The notes beneath the pieces were generated by a model. That model ran no database searches. It had not been told where the DNA came from and saw nothing but the letters and a program-made list of their open reading frames with translations. Positions 53,550 through 62,206 of a stretch of 64,000 nt of DNA are shown in pieces. The position numbers and the translations under genes are program-made. Each line of letters starts with the position of its first letter. The first letter of the stretch is position 1. Origin of the DNA: Neorhizobium populisoli (GTDB lineage Bacteria; Pseudomonadota; Alphaproteobacteria; Rhizobiales; Rhizobiaceae); assembly GCF_019430945.1 (NCBI RefSeq), contig NZ_JAHYCB010000006.1, positions 248,001 through 312,000 of the forward strand, in the 5' to 3' direction.

Positions 53550-53652
53550 AGACTGGCCTGAAGACGGCGAGACTGGGGATGAAGCACGGCTGGCCGCTTG
53601 CCGAACCGCGCTTTTTGCTCAAATAAGAAAAGATCACAACGAGGGGAAGCTC

Positions 53653-54282
53653 ATGGACGGCGTCACAGTCATCGATCACCCGCTGGTGCAGCACAAGCTG
53701 ACGATCATGCGCAAGAAGGAAACCTCGACGGCGGGCTTCCGGCGGTTGCTGCGCGAAATCTCCATGCTGCTCTGCTATGAAGTGACCCGCGACCTCGACC
53801 TGACGCTGGAAACGATCGAGACACCGATCACGCAGATGCAGGCGCCGATCGTCGAAGGCAAGAAGCTGGTTTTCGTATCGATCCTGCGCGCCGGCAACGG
53901 CCTGCTGGAAGGCATGCTCGAACTAGTGCCGTCGGCGCGTGTCTCGCATATCGGCCTCTATCGCGACCATGAAACGCTGCAGCCGGTCGAATATTACTTC
54001 AAGGCGCCGGACGATCTCGACGAACGCCTGATGATCGTCGTCGACCCGATGCTCGCCACCGGCAATTCCGCCATCGCCGCCATCCAGAAGCTGAAGGAGC
54101 GCGGCGCCCACAATATCCGCTTCCTCTGCCTGCTGGCCGCGCCGGAAGGCATCAGGAACTTCCAGGCAGCGCATCCGGACGTGAAGATCTACACGGCCTC
54201 GATCGACAGCCATCTCAACGAGAAGGGCTATATCGTGCCCGGCCTCGGCGATGCCGGCGACCGTATGTACGGCACCAAGTAA
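53653..54282 (+). CDS. upp: Uracil phosphoribosyltransferase
   Basis: The 209-aa enzyme makes UMP from uracil and PRPP. It has the UPRTase marks [40 protein letters not shown], the PRPP loop [11 protein letters not shown] (130-140) and the C-terminal uracil site [17 protein letters not shown]. The start at 53653 follows AGGGGAAG. A strong terminator follows, ending the deoB-add-upp unit. Confidence 0.97.
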   Translation: MDGVTVIDHPLVQHKLTIMRKKETSTAGFRRLLREISMLLCYEVTRDLDLTLETIETPITQMQAPIVEGKKLVFVSILRAGNGLLEGMLELVPSARVSHIGLYRDHETLQPVEYYFKAPDDLDERLMIVVDPMLATGNSAIAAIQKLKERGAHNIRFLCLLAAPEGIRNFQAAHPDVKIYTASIDSHLNEKGYIVPGLGDAGDRMYGTK

Positions 54283-54316
54283 TTCTTTAGAATTTCCTTA
54301 CCAAGCTTTGGAAATC

Positions 54317-54348
54317 AACGGCCCGTGGATCATTCCGCGGGCCGTTTT
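54317..54348 (+). terminator. Intrinsic terminator of the deoB-add-upp unit
   Basis: AACGGCCCG (54317-54325) pairs with CGGGCCGTT (54338-54346) and is followed by TTTTCTT. Confidence 0.85.
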
Positions 54349-54400
54349 CTTATGCTTTTCGCGCTAAGGAGAATCTTCGCCACTGCCGAAGAGGAAGCCC

Positions 54401-54922
54401 ATGCTCCTGCGCACCGTGATCTTTGCTGCCTTTGTCGCGGCCGCCGCCACGCAAATTCCGGCTGTTGTCGCGCTTGTCGGTAACCAGCCGGAGCCGGTAC
54501 CCGCCGCAAAACCAACCGAAAAAGCCACTGTCCAGCCCGCCTCCGTCACGCCCGGCAGCACGATGCTGGAAGCCGATGGCCGCGGTCACTTCAACGGCAC
54601 GTTCAAGATGAACGGCAGGTCGGTCGACGGCATGGTCGATACCGGCGCCTCGTCGGTGGCGATCAACGAGAGCACCGCGCGCAGGCTCGGCTTCGGCGTC
54701 AACAGCCTCGATTTTCGCTATTCCGTGAACACCGCCAATGGCAATACTGAAGCGGCACGCATCGTGCTGGATCGGGTCGAGATCGGTAATGTACGGGTGC
54801 GCGACGTCGAAGCCCTTGTGCTGCGCGACAAGGCACTTTCCGGCACGCTGGTGGGGATGAGCTTTTTGAAGAAGCTGAAGTCGTTTCAGGTAGAAGCGGG
54901 TAGTTTGAAGCTGGTTCAGTAG
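54401..54922 (+). CDS. Retropepsin-like aspartic protease (TIGR02281 type)
   Basis: The 173-aa protein has an N-terminal signal or anchor helix (LRTVIFAAFVAAAATQIPAVVALVG), a Pro/Ala/Thr-rich linker and a single-lobe retropepsin-like domain (about residues 58-172). The active-site motif is MVDTGASSVAIN with Asp80. LSGTLVGMSFLKKLKSFQVEAGSLKL closes the fold. It should dimerise to form the active site, probably in the periplasm. The target is unknown. The fold and motif are clear. Confidence 0.9.
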   Translation: MLLRTVIFAAFVAAAATQIPAVVALVGNQPEPVPAAKPTEKATVQPASVTPGSTMLEADGRGHFNGTFKMNGRSVDGMVDTGASSVAINESTARRLGFGVNSLDFRYSVNTANGNTEAARIVLDRVEIGNVRVRDVEALVLRDKALSGTLVGMSFLKKLKSFQVEAGSLKLVQ

Positions 54923-54948
54923 GGGTCGGCGGCTCCGCGAGTTCCCCT

Positions 54949-54967
54949 CTTCCCCCTTGCGGGGAAG
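54949..54967. repeat. Short palindrome matching the repeat at 32032-32049
   Basis: CTTCCCCCTTGCGGGGAAG forms a hairpin with a 7-bp stem. Nearly the same sequence occurs at 32032-32049. It lies between the convergent protease and deoA genes. Confidence 0.55.
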
Positions 54968-55042
54968 ATTGGAGGGTGCCGTACCGCTTTCGCCCTACGC
55001 ATTTCCCGCGCGGACGGGGCAAGCCAGTCCAGCTATCCACCA

Positions 55043-56353
55043 TCAGCCGATCCGGCTGATCACGACCGGTCGAGCAGCCGGTGCCTGCTCCGATATCTCA
55101 TAGAAACGAGCCACACCCGCCGCGATGCGAGCCGCATCGTCTTCGCTCTTTGCATGCACCGTTGCGATCGGCTCTCCCTCTTCCACCCGCGTACCGAGCG
55201 GCAAGAGATCGCTGATGCCGACACTATGGTCGATCGGATCGGAGGGACGTGTGCGGCCACCGCCGAGTTCGACCACCGCAAGACCGAGTTCACGGGTCTG
55301 ACAGGAGGCGAGATAACCGCTATGCGGCGCATGCACCCGCAGCCGGACCGGCGCCTTCTGCAGATAGCTGTCCGGCCGCTCGCAGAAATCTGCCGGGCCG
55401 CCCAGCGCATGCACCATGCGGGCGAAATGCTCCATCGCCTCGCTGGATGACAAAGCAAGCCGGGCGCTCTCCTCGGCGTCAGCAAGATCGAGTGCCACAC
55501 CAGCCTGAACCAGCATTTCGGCAGCCTGCGCGATCACTGCGGTTTCGAGCCGCGTTCCGGTCTTCAGCCCCGCCAGGAAATCCAGGCAATTGACGATTTC
55601 CACCGCATTGCCCGCAGCATCGGCCAGCGGTTCGTTCATGTCGGTCAGCAGTGCGGCGGTCTTTACCCCTGCCCCGTTCGCCACCTCGACCAGCGAGCGC
55701 GCCAGTTCCTCTGCCTTTTCCCGGCTGTCCATGAAGGCGCCGTTTCCGACCTTGACGTCCAGCACGAGGCTGCCGAGACCGGCGGCGAGTTTCTTCGACA
55801 GGATCGATGCGGTGATCAACGGGACCGACTCCACCGTCGCCGTCACATCACGAATTGCATAGAGACGGCGGTCGGCGGGGGCGAGGTCGCTCGTCTGCCC
55901 GATAATGGCACAACCAACCTCGTCAACCACTTTTCGGAACAATGTCTCATCCGGGGACACGTTGTAACCGGGGATCGACTGCAGCTTGTCCAGCGTGCCG
56001 CCGGTATGGCCAAGGCCACGGCCGGAAATCATAGGAACCGCCAGTCCGCAGGCCGCAACGATCGGCGCCAGCATCAGCGAGACATTGTCGCCGACGCCGC
56101 CGGTCGAGTGTTTGTCGGCGATCGGCCGTGCCGCGCCGTCCCATTTCAGCACTGTCCCGGAATCACGCATTGCCAGCGCCAAAGCCACCGTCTCATTTCG
56201 GGACATGCCCCGAAAGAAGACAGCCATGGCGAAGGCCGCCGCCTGGCCCTCGGTGATTTCTTCCTTGGCCAATGCTGCAATGAACGCCGATATCTCTTCT
56301 GCGCCAAGTATTTCACCGTCGCGTTTGCGACGGATGATCTCTTGAGGGATCAT
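55043..56353 (-). CDS. deoA: Thymidine phosphorylase
   Basis: The 436-aa pyrimidine nucleoside phosphorylase splits thymidine to thymine and deoxyribose-1-phosphate. The family signature is SGRGLGHTGGTLDKLQSIPG. KHSTGGVGDNVSLMLAPIVAACG binds phosphate. The C-terminal domain (HAPHSGYLASCQTRELGLAVVELGGGR) is complete. The start ATG 56353 is 10 bp after the deoC stop; the frame continues upstream without sense. It is the last gene of the nucleoside operon. Confidence 0.95.
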   Translation of the reverse strand: MIPQEIIRRKRDGEILGAEEISAFIAALAKEEITEGQAAAFAMAVFFRGMSRNETVALALAMRDSGTVLKWDGAARPIADKHSTGGVGDNVSLMLAPIVAACGLAVPMISGRGLGHTGGTLDKLQSIPGYNVSPDETLFRKVVDEVGCAIIGQTSDLAPADRRLYAIRDVTATVESVPLITASILSKKLAAGLGSLVLDVKVGNGAFMDSREKAEELARSLVEVANGAGVKTAALLTDMNEPLADAAGNAVEIVNCLDFLAGLKTGTRLETAVIAQAAEMLVQAGVALDLADAEESARLALSSSEAMEHFARMVHALGGPADFCERPDSYLQKAPVRLRVHAPHSGYLASCQTRELGLAVVELGGGRTRPSDPIDHSVGISDLLPLGTRVEEGEPIATVHAKSEDDAARIAAGVARFYEISEQAPAARPVVISRIG

Positions 56354-56363
56354 GAGGAGCCTG

Positions 56364-57134
56364 TCAGTAGCCGCCGGAGGCGCGCAGCGTCGCATTGCCG
56401 CTCAGCACGCCGAGAATGTCATCGAGCAGGCTGGAGGCGCCGAAGCGGAAGGTGGAGGGCATGATCCAGTTCGGCTGCATGATGGTCTGCGCCAGGCGAA
56501 GATAGAGATCGGCATCCGCCACGGTGGAAATGCCGCCGGCCGGTTTGAAGCCGACGCGCTTCTTCGAGTTCTGGATCGCCTGCAGCATGATGTCGGCCGC
56601 TTCCAGCGTGGCGTTGACGGCGACCTTGCCGGTGGAGGTCTTGATGAAATCGGCGCCGGAGGCGATCGCCAGTTCCGAAGCGCGGCGGATGATGCCCGCA
56701 TCCTTCAGTTCGCCGGTCTCCAGAATGACCTTGAGGCAGGAATTCGGGCAGGCAGCGCGCACGGCTTCGACCATCTCGGTGACGGAAGCATCATCGCCGG
56801 CCAGGAGCTTGCGATAGGGGATGACCAGATCGATCTCGTCGGCGCCGTCTTCGACCGCCTTCTTGGTCTCGTCGATCACGGTCGCAACCGGCAGATCGCC
56901 GGACGGGAAATTGACGACGGTGGCGATCCGAACCGCATGGTCCGGACCAAGGATCGAACGGGCATAAGCGACGAAACGCGGCCAGATGCAGATGGCGGCC
57001 GCATTGCCATAAGGTGTCTGCGCCTTGGCGCACAGTTTTTCGATCGCGGCATTGTCGCAGTCGTCGCGCAGGTTCGTGAGGTCGAGTAGCGATAGCGCGA
57101 GAGCTGCCGCTTCGCGTGGGCTCAGGAGTTCCAT
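56364..57134 (-). CDS. deoC: Deoxyribose-phosphate aldolase
   Basis: The 256-aa class I aldolase cleaves deoxyribose-5-phosphate to acetaldehyde and glyceraldehyde-3-phosphate. It is of the longer E. coli-like type. The Schiff-base lysine is Lys165 in ADFIKTSTGK, with LKVILETGEL before and RVGFKPAGGISTVADADLYL after. It lies between the purine nucleoside phosphorylase gene (122 bp upstream) and deoA. Confidence 0.95.
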   Translation of the reverse strand: MELLSPREAAALALSLLDLTNLRDDCDNAAIEKLCAKAQTPYGNAAAICIWPRFVAYARSILGPDHAVRIATVVNFPSGDLPVATVIDETKKAVEDGADEIDLVIPYRKLLAGDDASVTEMVEAVRAACPNSCLKVILETGELKDAGIIRRASELAIASGADFIKTSTGKVAVNATLEAADIMLQAIQNSKKRVGFKPAGGISTVADADLYLRLAQTIMQPNWIMPSTFRFGASSLLDDILGVLSGNATLRASGGY

Positions 57135-57256
57135 GGGCTTGTGCCTCCCCGGCTTTGGATCGGGCCGTATATTTATCGTTCAAACGATTAGAAGCAACCC
57201 GGCCCGGTCGGCCGGATCGCCTCACGCAGCGTATCTGCCTGAAATCTCTCGTGTAA

Positions 57257-58045
57257 TCAGGCCAACATTTCTTTGAGAATCGCCGCCAGACGCTGGCCGC
57301 CGATCGGCGCCATGTCCTTGGTCTCGTCATGGCTGAGCTCGGCACCGGTCATGCCGGCACCGAAATTGGTGATGACGGATGCCGCAGCCACCTTCAGCCC
57401 GTAATAACGCGCCAGGATGACTTCCGGCACCGTGGACATGCCGACGGCATCGGCACCGAGGATGCGCGCCATGCGGATTTCCGCTGGCGTCTCAAAACTT
57501 GGGCCGGAGAACCACATATAGACGCCGGAGAACAGCGGAATACCGGCGCGGATTGCGGCATTGCGCATGTCGAGCGCCATTTCCGCATCATAGGCGCTGG
57601 TCATGCCGACGAAACGGCGGTCGCCGCGCTCGCCGATCAGCGGGTTCATGCCGGAATAGTTGATATGGTCGGCGATCTGCATCACCGAGCCGGGCGGCAT
57701 GTCTTCCCGAAGCGACCCTGCCGAATTGGTGAGGATCAGGTTCTGGACACCAAGACCGCGCATGACCTCGATCGGAAAGCGCATCGCGCTGGCATCGCCA
57801 TGTTCGTAATAATGCGCCCGGCCGGAAAGCATGATGACCGGTTCTTCGCCGAGATAACCGGCAACCAGTTCGCCCGCATGGCCAGTAACGCCGCTGACCG
57901 GAAAGCCATCCAGCTCCGCATAGGAAACGCGGATCTGCCTGCTCACCTGATCGACCAGCGAACCGAGGCCGGAGCCGAGCACGATCGCATGGCGCGGCAC
58001 CAGACCATCCAGTCGGTCGACGAGCAGGTCGATCACCTCTTTCAT
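57257..58045 (-). CDS. Purine nucleoside phosphorylase, trimeric (PunA) type
   Basis: The 262-aa enzyme phosphorolyses purine nucleosides such as inosine and guanosine. The marks are IVLGSGLGSL (21-30), MLSGRAHYYEHGD, ILTNSAGSLREDMPPGSVMQIADHINYSG, GPSFETPAEIRM and GADAVGMSTVPEVILARYYGLKVAAASVITNFGAG. This is the trimeric class II family rather than hexameric DeoD. The ATG overlaps the cdd stop by four bases. It supplies sugar phosphates to deoB and deoC. Confidence 0.93.
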   Translation of the reverse strand: MKEVIDLLVDRLDGLVPRHAIVLGSGLGSLVDQVSRQIRVSYAELDGFPVSGVTGHAGELVAGYLGEEPVIMLSGRAHYYEHGDASAMRFPIEVMRGLGVQNLILTNSAGSLREDMPPGSVMQIADHINYSGMNPLIGERGDRRFVGMTSAYDAEMALDMRNAAIRAGIPLFSGVYMWFSGPSFETPAEIRMARILGADAVGMSTVPEVILARYYGLKVAAASVITNFGAGMTGAELSHDETKDMAPIGGQRLAAILKEMLA

Positions 58046-58434
58046 CCGATGACATCCGTCTCGAAGGCGTAGGGCAGAAGTTCGCCCATGGTAACGGTCT
58101 TCTGCACGCCGGCATCGTCGCAGAGATAGATGCGGGTGTCTTTTGAGGCGAATTCCGAAATCTTCTGACGGCAACCGCCGCAGGGCGTGCAGAGCGGCAG
58201 CTTTTCGGCGACGACGGCCAGTTCGAGGATTTTCTTGCCGCCGCCCATAATCATGGCGCCGATCGCCGTCGGTTCGGCGCACCACCCTTGAGGAAAGGAG
58301 AGGTTCTCGATATTGGCGCCGAGATAGACCTTGCCGTCATCGGCGCGGATCGCAGCCCCCACCGGGAACTTGGAATAGGGGGCGTAACACTTACCCATCG
58401 CCTCGCGGGCGGCTTCGAAAAGATCGTGGGACAT
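58042..58434 (-). CDS. cdd: Cytidine deaminase
   Basis: The 130-aa tetrameric-type enzyme deaminates cytidine and deoxycytidine. Zinc ligands are Cys52 in GWCAEPTAIG, with catalytic Glu54, and Cys85 and Cys88 in CTPCGGCRQ. KCYAPYSKFPVGAAI and GANIENLSFP bind the sugar. The start ATG 58434 lies within 6 bp of the upstream permease stop, so translation is coupled to transport genes. The frame runs upstream inside the permease gene without meaning. Confidence 0.95.
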   Translation of the reverse strand: MSHDLFEAAREAMGKCYAPYSKFPVGAAIRADDGKVYLGANIENLSFPQGWCAEPTAIGAMIMGGGKKILELAVVAEKLPLCTPCGGCRQKISEFASKDTRIYLCDDAGVQKTVTMGELLPYAFETDVIG

Positions 58435-58439
58435 ATCGA

Positions 58440-59411
58440 TCAACGTTCCTTGGTATAGGGCACGCCGCCGGCCTTGGGCGGGTGGGCGATGCCGATAAAG
58501 CCCGCAAGCAGCACGCAGGTGAGGATATAGGGCAGCGCCTGGAAGATCTGCACCGGCACTTCGCCGATCAGCGGCAATTCCTTGCCCTGCATGAAGTTGG
58601 CGAAGGCATCGAGGAAACCGAACAGAAGGCAGGCGAACATGACCGGCACCGGTTTCCACTTGGCGAAGATCAGCGCGGCAAGCGCGATATAACCCTTGCC
58701 GGCCGACATGTTGTTGATGAAGGCCGCCGACTGAGCAATCGCCAGATAGGTTCCGGCGAAACCGGCGAGGAAGCCGGTGACGATCAGCGCGCGGTAACGC
58801 AGCCAGGTAACCGAGATGCCGGCCGTATCCACCGCGCCCGGATTTTCACCGACGGCGCGAAGCCTGAGGCCAAAACGGGTGCGGTAGAGAACCCACCAGG
58901 AAATCGGCACCATCAGGAAGGCGATATAGGTGAGGATATTGTTGCCGGAGATGACGTTGGCATAAAGCGGGCCGATGATCGGCACGTCGCGCATCATGTC
59001 TGCGCCCGGCAGGGTGATGCCGGAGAAACGCCCGGATGCCGGTACCTGTCCGGTGCGGCCGCCCTGGTTAAACCAGGCCTGGCCGAGCACGATCGTCAGG
59101 CCTGCCGCCACGAAATTCAGCGCCACACCCGAGACGATCTGGTTGCCGCGATTGGTGATCGAGGCAAAGCCATGCACCATGGAGAACAGGATCGCAGTCA
59201 GGATGCCGGCACCGAGGCCCGCCCAGGCATTGCCGGTGTAATAGGCGACGCAGGCGGAGGCGAAGGCCGAAGCCAGCATCTTGCCTTCGAGACCGATGTC
59301 GAAAATGCCGGCGCGCTCGGAGAACAGACCGGCGAGCGCGGTGAACAGCAGCGGGATCGACAGGCGGATCGCCGAGCCGAGAATGCTGATGAAAATATCG
59401 AAATAATCCAT
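58440..59411 (-). CDS. Nucleoside ABC transporter permease (second permease)
   Basis: The 323-aa integral protein has about nine membrane helices and the permease pattern LFTALAGLFSERAGIFDIGLEGKMLASAFASACVAYY with the coupling segment RYRALIVTGFLAGFAGTYLAIAQ. It belongs to the BPD_transp_2 family paired with BMP-type binding proteins (NupQ-like). It starts 4 bp after the stop of the first permease gene. It imports nucleosides for the enzymes encoded just downstream. Confidence 0.93.
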   Translation of the reverse strand: MDYFDIFISILGSAIRLSIPLLFTALAGLFSERAGIFDIGLEGKMLASAFASACVAYYTGNAWAGLGAGILTAILFSMVHGFASITNRGNQIVSGVALNFVAAGLTIVLGQAWFNQGGRTGQVPASGRFSGITLPGADMMRDVPIIGPLYANVISGNNILTYIAFLMVPISWWVLYRTRFGLRLRAVGENPGAVDTAGISVTWLRYRALIVTGFLAGFAGTYLAIAQSAAFINNMSAGKGYIALAALIFAKWKPVPVMFACLLFGFLDAFANFMQGKELPLIGEVPVQIFQALPYILTCVLLAGFIGIAHPPKAGGVPYTKER

Positions 59412-59415
59412 GAGC

Positions 59416-60519
59416 CTATTTCCCGGTAATCTGCTGATAGGCACGAACGATGGCCGGCCGCAGCATGTATTCGAGCGCACCCGCGAACAGGATGACCATG
59501 CCCTGGATGACGACGATCATGTCACGCGTGATGGCCGGCATATCGAAGGAAAGCTCGGCGCCGCCCTGATAGAGAATGCCGAACAGCAATGCGGACAGCA
59601 CGATGCCGGCGGGGTGGTTGCGGCCCATCAGCGACACCGCGATACCGACGAAACCGGCGCCGCCGACGAATTCGATCTGCAGGCGGGCAGAGGCGCCCAT
59701 GACCGGGTTGAGCGCCATCATGCCGGCCAGGCCGCCGGAGATCAGCATGGTGATCATGACGATCTTCTTGTAGCTCATGCCGGCATAACCGGCGGCCGTC
59801 GGGCTGTGGCCGAGCGTACGCATCTCGTAACCCAGCTTGGTGCGCCAGATCAGCAGCCAGACGAGGTAACACATGACCAGCGCGATCAGGAACGAGAAGT
59901 TCAGCGGTGCGGCGCCCAGCTTGCCGCCGAACATGGAGATCAGCCAGTCCAGCTTCGGCATCTGGCCGCCTTCGAGGAAGGTGCGGCTTTCCGGCGCCAT
60001 CGCTTTCGGCACGATCAGCACGCGCACCAGAAGATAGTTCATCAGCGAAGACACGATGAAATTGAACATGATCGTGGTGATGACGATGTGGCTGCCGCGA
60101 TAGGCCTGCAGCCAGGCGGGAATGGCCGCGCAGGCTGCGCCGAACAGAGCAGCGCCGATCACCGCGAATGGCATCGTCACGTACCACGGCACATAATGAT
60201 CGAGCGACAGCGCCACAAGCGCTGCCCCGAGCCCGCCGAGATAGGCCTGGCCTTCCGAACCGATATTGAACAGGCCGGCATGGATGGCGACCGCCACAGA
60301 CAGGCCGGTGAAGATGAAGCTTGTCGTGTAAAACAGCGTAAAGCCAATGCCTTCACCGCGACCGAGCGCGCCGATGACCAGGTATTTCAGCGCCTCGAAC
60401 GGGTTTTCGCCGATCAGCCAGACGACAAGGCCGGAAAAGAAAAAGGCAAGGATCAGGTTGATAAGCGGGATGACGCCGTAATTGATCCAGGCCGGAAGCG
60501 GAACGGATGCGGTGCTCAT
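59416..60519 (-). CDS. Nucleoside ABC transporter permease (first permease)
   Basis: The 367-aa permease has about ten membrane helices and the BPD_transp_2 pattern (TGLSVAVAIHAGLFNIGSEGQAYLGGLGAALVAL; GYEMRTLGHSPTAAGYAGMSYKKIVMITMLISGGLAGMM). It corresponds to NupP in Bacillus-type nucleoside importers. It is separated from the ATPase gene by 88 bp holding a 14-bp palindrome ACGGCATATGCCGT (60541-60554). Confidence 0.93.
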   Translation of the reverse strand: MSTASVPLPAWINYGVIPLINLILAFFFSGLVVWLIGENPFEALKYLVIGALGRGEGIGFTLFYTTSFIFTGLSVAVAIHAGLFNIGSEGQAYLGGLGAALVALSLDHYVPWYVTMPFAVIGAALFGAACAAIPAWLQAYRGSHIVITTIMFNFIVSSLMNYLLVRVLIVPKAMAPESRTFLEGGQMPKLDWLISMFGGKLGAAPLNFSFLIALVMCYLVWLLIWRTKLGYEMRTLGHSPTAAGYAGMSYKKIVMITMLISGGLAGMMALNPVMGASARLQIEFVGGAGFVGIAVSLMGRNHPAGIVLSALLFGILYQGGAELSFDMPAITRDMIVVIQGMVILFAGALEYMLRPAIVRAYQQITGK

Positions 60520-60607
60520 AGAGACCCCCTCACCGTTTTGACGGCATATGCCGTTGCAGCGGCCGCTTGGCGCATTGCTGGCTCCAGAATGTCAGATGTC
60601 TTATATG

Positions 60608-62131
60608 TCATGCGGCAATCCCGGCCATCATCAGGCCCAGCGTCTGCTCGCCGGCCTCGCCCGATTTCTCGCCGACGACCTTGCCGGCGAACATCACGAG
60701 GATACGGTCGGAAAGTGAGCGGATCTCGTCGAGCTCGACCGAGACCAGAAGCACGGCCTTGCCGGCATCGCGCATCTCGATGATGCGCTTGTGGATGAAT
60801 TCGATCGCGCCGATATCCACGCCGCGGGTCGGCTGGCCGATGATCAGCACGGTCGGATCGCGCTCGATCTCACGTGCCACGACGATCTTCTGCTGGTTGC
60901 CGCCGGAAAAATTGGCGGTCTTCAGCCGTGGGTTCGGCGGACGGATATCGTATTTGGCGATCTGTTCTTCGGCGCTTTTGCGGATCCCATCGAGGTTCAG
61001 CATCGCCCCGCGGCCGTAACGCGCATCGCGGTGATAACCGAGGATCGAGTTTTCATATTCCTCGAATTTCAGCACCAGACCCATGTGATGACGGTCTTCG
61101 GGGATATGCGCCAGACCGAGCTCACGAAGGGCGGCCGGATCGGCTCCGGCAATCGGCTTGCCGTCGATGAGGATTTCGCCCGATGTCGGCTTGCGAATGC
61201 CGGCGATCGCTTCGAGAAGCTCCGACTGGCCGTTACCGGCAACGCCTGCAATACCGACGATCTCGCCGGCGCGCACATCGAAGGAAACGTCGTCGACCAT
61301 GGTAACGCCGCGGCTGTCCTTGACCGTCAGGTTCTTGACCGACAGAAGCACCTTGCCCGGATTGGCCTCGCCCTTTTCGACGCGCAGCAGAACACGGCGG
61401 CCGACCATCAGCTCGGCAAGTTCTTCGACCGTCGTTTCGGAGGTCTTGCGGGTCGCCACCATTTCGCCGCGGCGCATGACCGACACCGTATCGGTGATCG
61501 CCATGATCTCGCGCAGCTTGTGGGTGATGAGAATGATCGTCTTGCCCTGGTCGCGCAGCACGCGAAGCACCTTGAACAGGTGGTCGGCTTCCGCCGGCGT
61601 CAGCACGCCCGTCGGCTCATCCAGGATCAGGATTTCGGCGCCGCGATACAGCGCCTTCAGAATTTCGACACGCTGCTGGTTGCCGACCGGCAGCTCTTCG
61701 ATCACCGCATCGGGATCCACCTCGAGGCCGTAATCGTCTTCCAGCCGCTTCAGCTCCTTGCGGGCGCTGGCGACGCCTTTGCGCAGCAGCTGGCCGCCTT
61801 CGGCGCCAAGCATGACGTTTTCGAGCACGGTAAAGTTCTCGACCAGCATGAAATGCTGGTGAACCATGCCGATGCCGGATGAAATCGCCGTCTGGCTGTC
61901 GCGGATCGAAACCGGCTTGCCGGAAATGCGGATCTCGCCGTGATCGGCCTGATAGAAGCCGTAGAGGATCGACATCAGCGTCGACTTGCCGGCACCGTTC
62001 TCGCCGATAATGCCGTGGATCGAGCCCTTGGCGACGGTCAGGTTGATATTCTTGTTCGCGTGCACCGTGCCGAATGTCTTGTCGATGCCGACAAGCTCGA
62101 TCGCGGGCTCATTTTGCGTGTCGAGGCTCAA
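60608..62131 (-). CDS. Nucleoside ABC transporter ATP-binding protein, two fused ABC domains
   Basis: The 507-aa protein carries two ABC domains. Domain 1 has a Walker A GENGAGKST and the Walker B/switch LILDEPTGVLTPAEAD. Domain 2 has a degenerate Walker A (VAGNGQSELLEAI) and signature NFSGGNQQKIVVAREIERDPTVLIIGQPTRGVD. This is the form of sugar/nucleoside importers such as NupO. The chosen start is TTG 62131 (MSLDTQNEP), with GGGAAGG upstream. An alternative TTG at 62155 would lie in the tail of the terminator-like hairpin. It powers the two permeases downstream. Confidence 0.93.
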   Translation of the reverse strand: MSLDTQNEPAIELVGIDKTFGTVHANKNINLTVAKGSIHGIIGENGAGKSTLMSILYGFYQADHGEIRISGKPVSIRDSQTAISSGIGMVHQHFMLVENFTVLENVMLGAEGGQLLRKGVASARKELKRLEDDYGLEVDPDAVIEELPVGNQQRVEILKALYRGAEILILDEPTGVLTPAEADHLFKVLRVLRDQGKTIILITHKLREIMAITDTVSVMRRGEMVATRKTSETTVEELAELMVGRRVLLRVEKGEANPGKVLLSVKNLTVKDSRGVTMVDDVSFDVRAGEIVGIAGVAGNGQSELLEAIAGIRKPTSGEILIDGKPIAGADPAALRELGLAHIPEDRHHMGLVLKFEEYENSILGYHRDARYGRGAMLNLDGIRKSAEEQIAKYDIRPPNPRLKTANFSGGNQQKIVVAREIERDPTVLIIGQPTRGVDIGAIEFIHKRIIEMRDAGKAVLLVSVELDEIRSLSDRILVMFAGKVVGEKSGEAGEQTLGLMMAGIAA

Positions 62132-62150
62132 TTGTCCGCCCTTCCCGATA

Positions 62151-62194
62151 TGCAAAAAGGGCGCATGGCGATCATTATGCCGCCATGCGCCCTT
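62151..62194 (-). terminator. Partial terminator between the binding-protein and ATPase genes
   Basis: A perfect 14-bp stem (62157-62170 with 62181-62194, GGGCGCATGGCG core) is followed on the minus strand by TTTTTGCA. Such hairpins after a binding-protein gene lower expression of the membrane components relative to the receptor or protect the receptor mRNA. Confidence 0.8.
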
Positions 62195-62206
62195 CGGATC
62201 AGTGCC

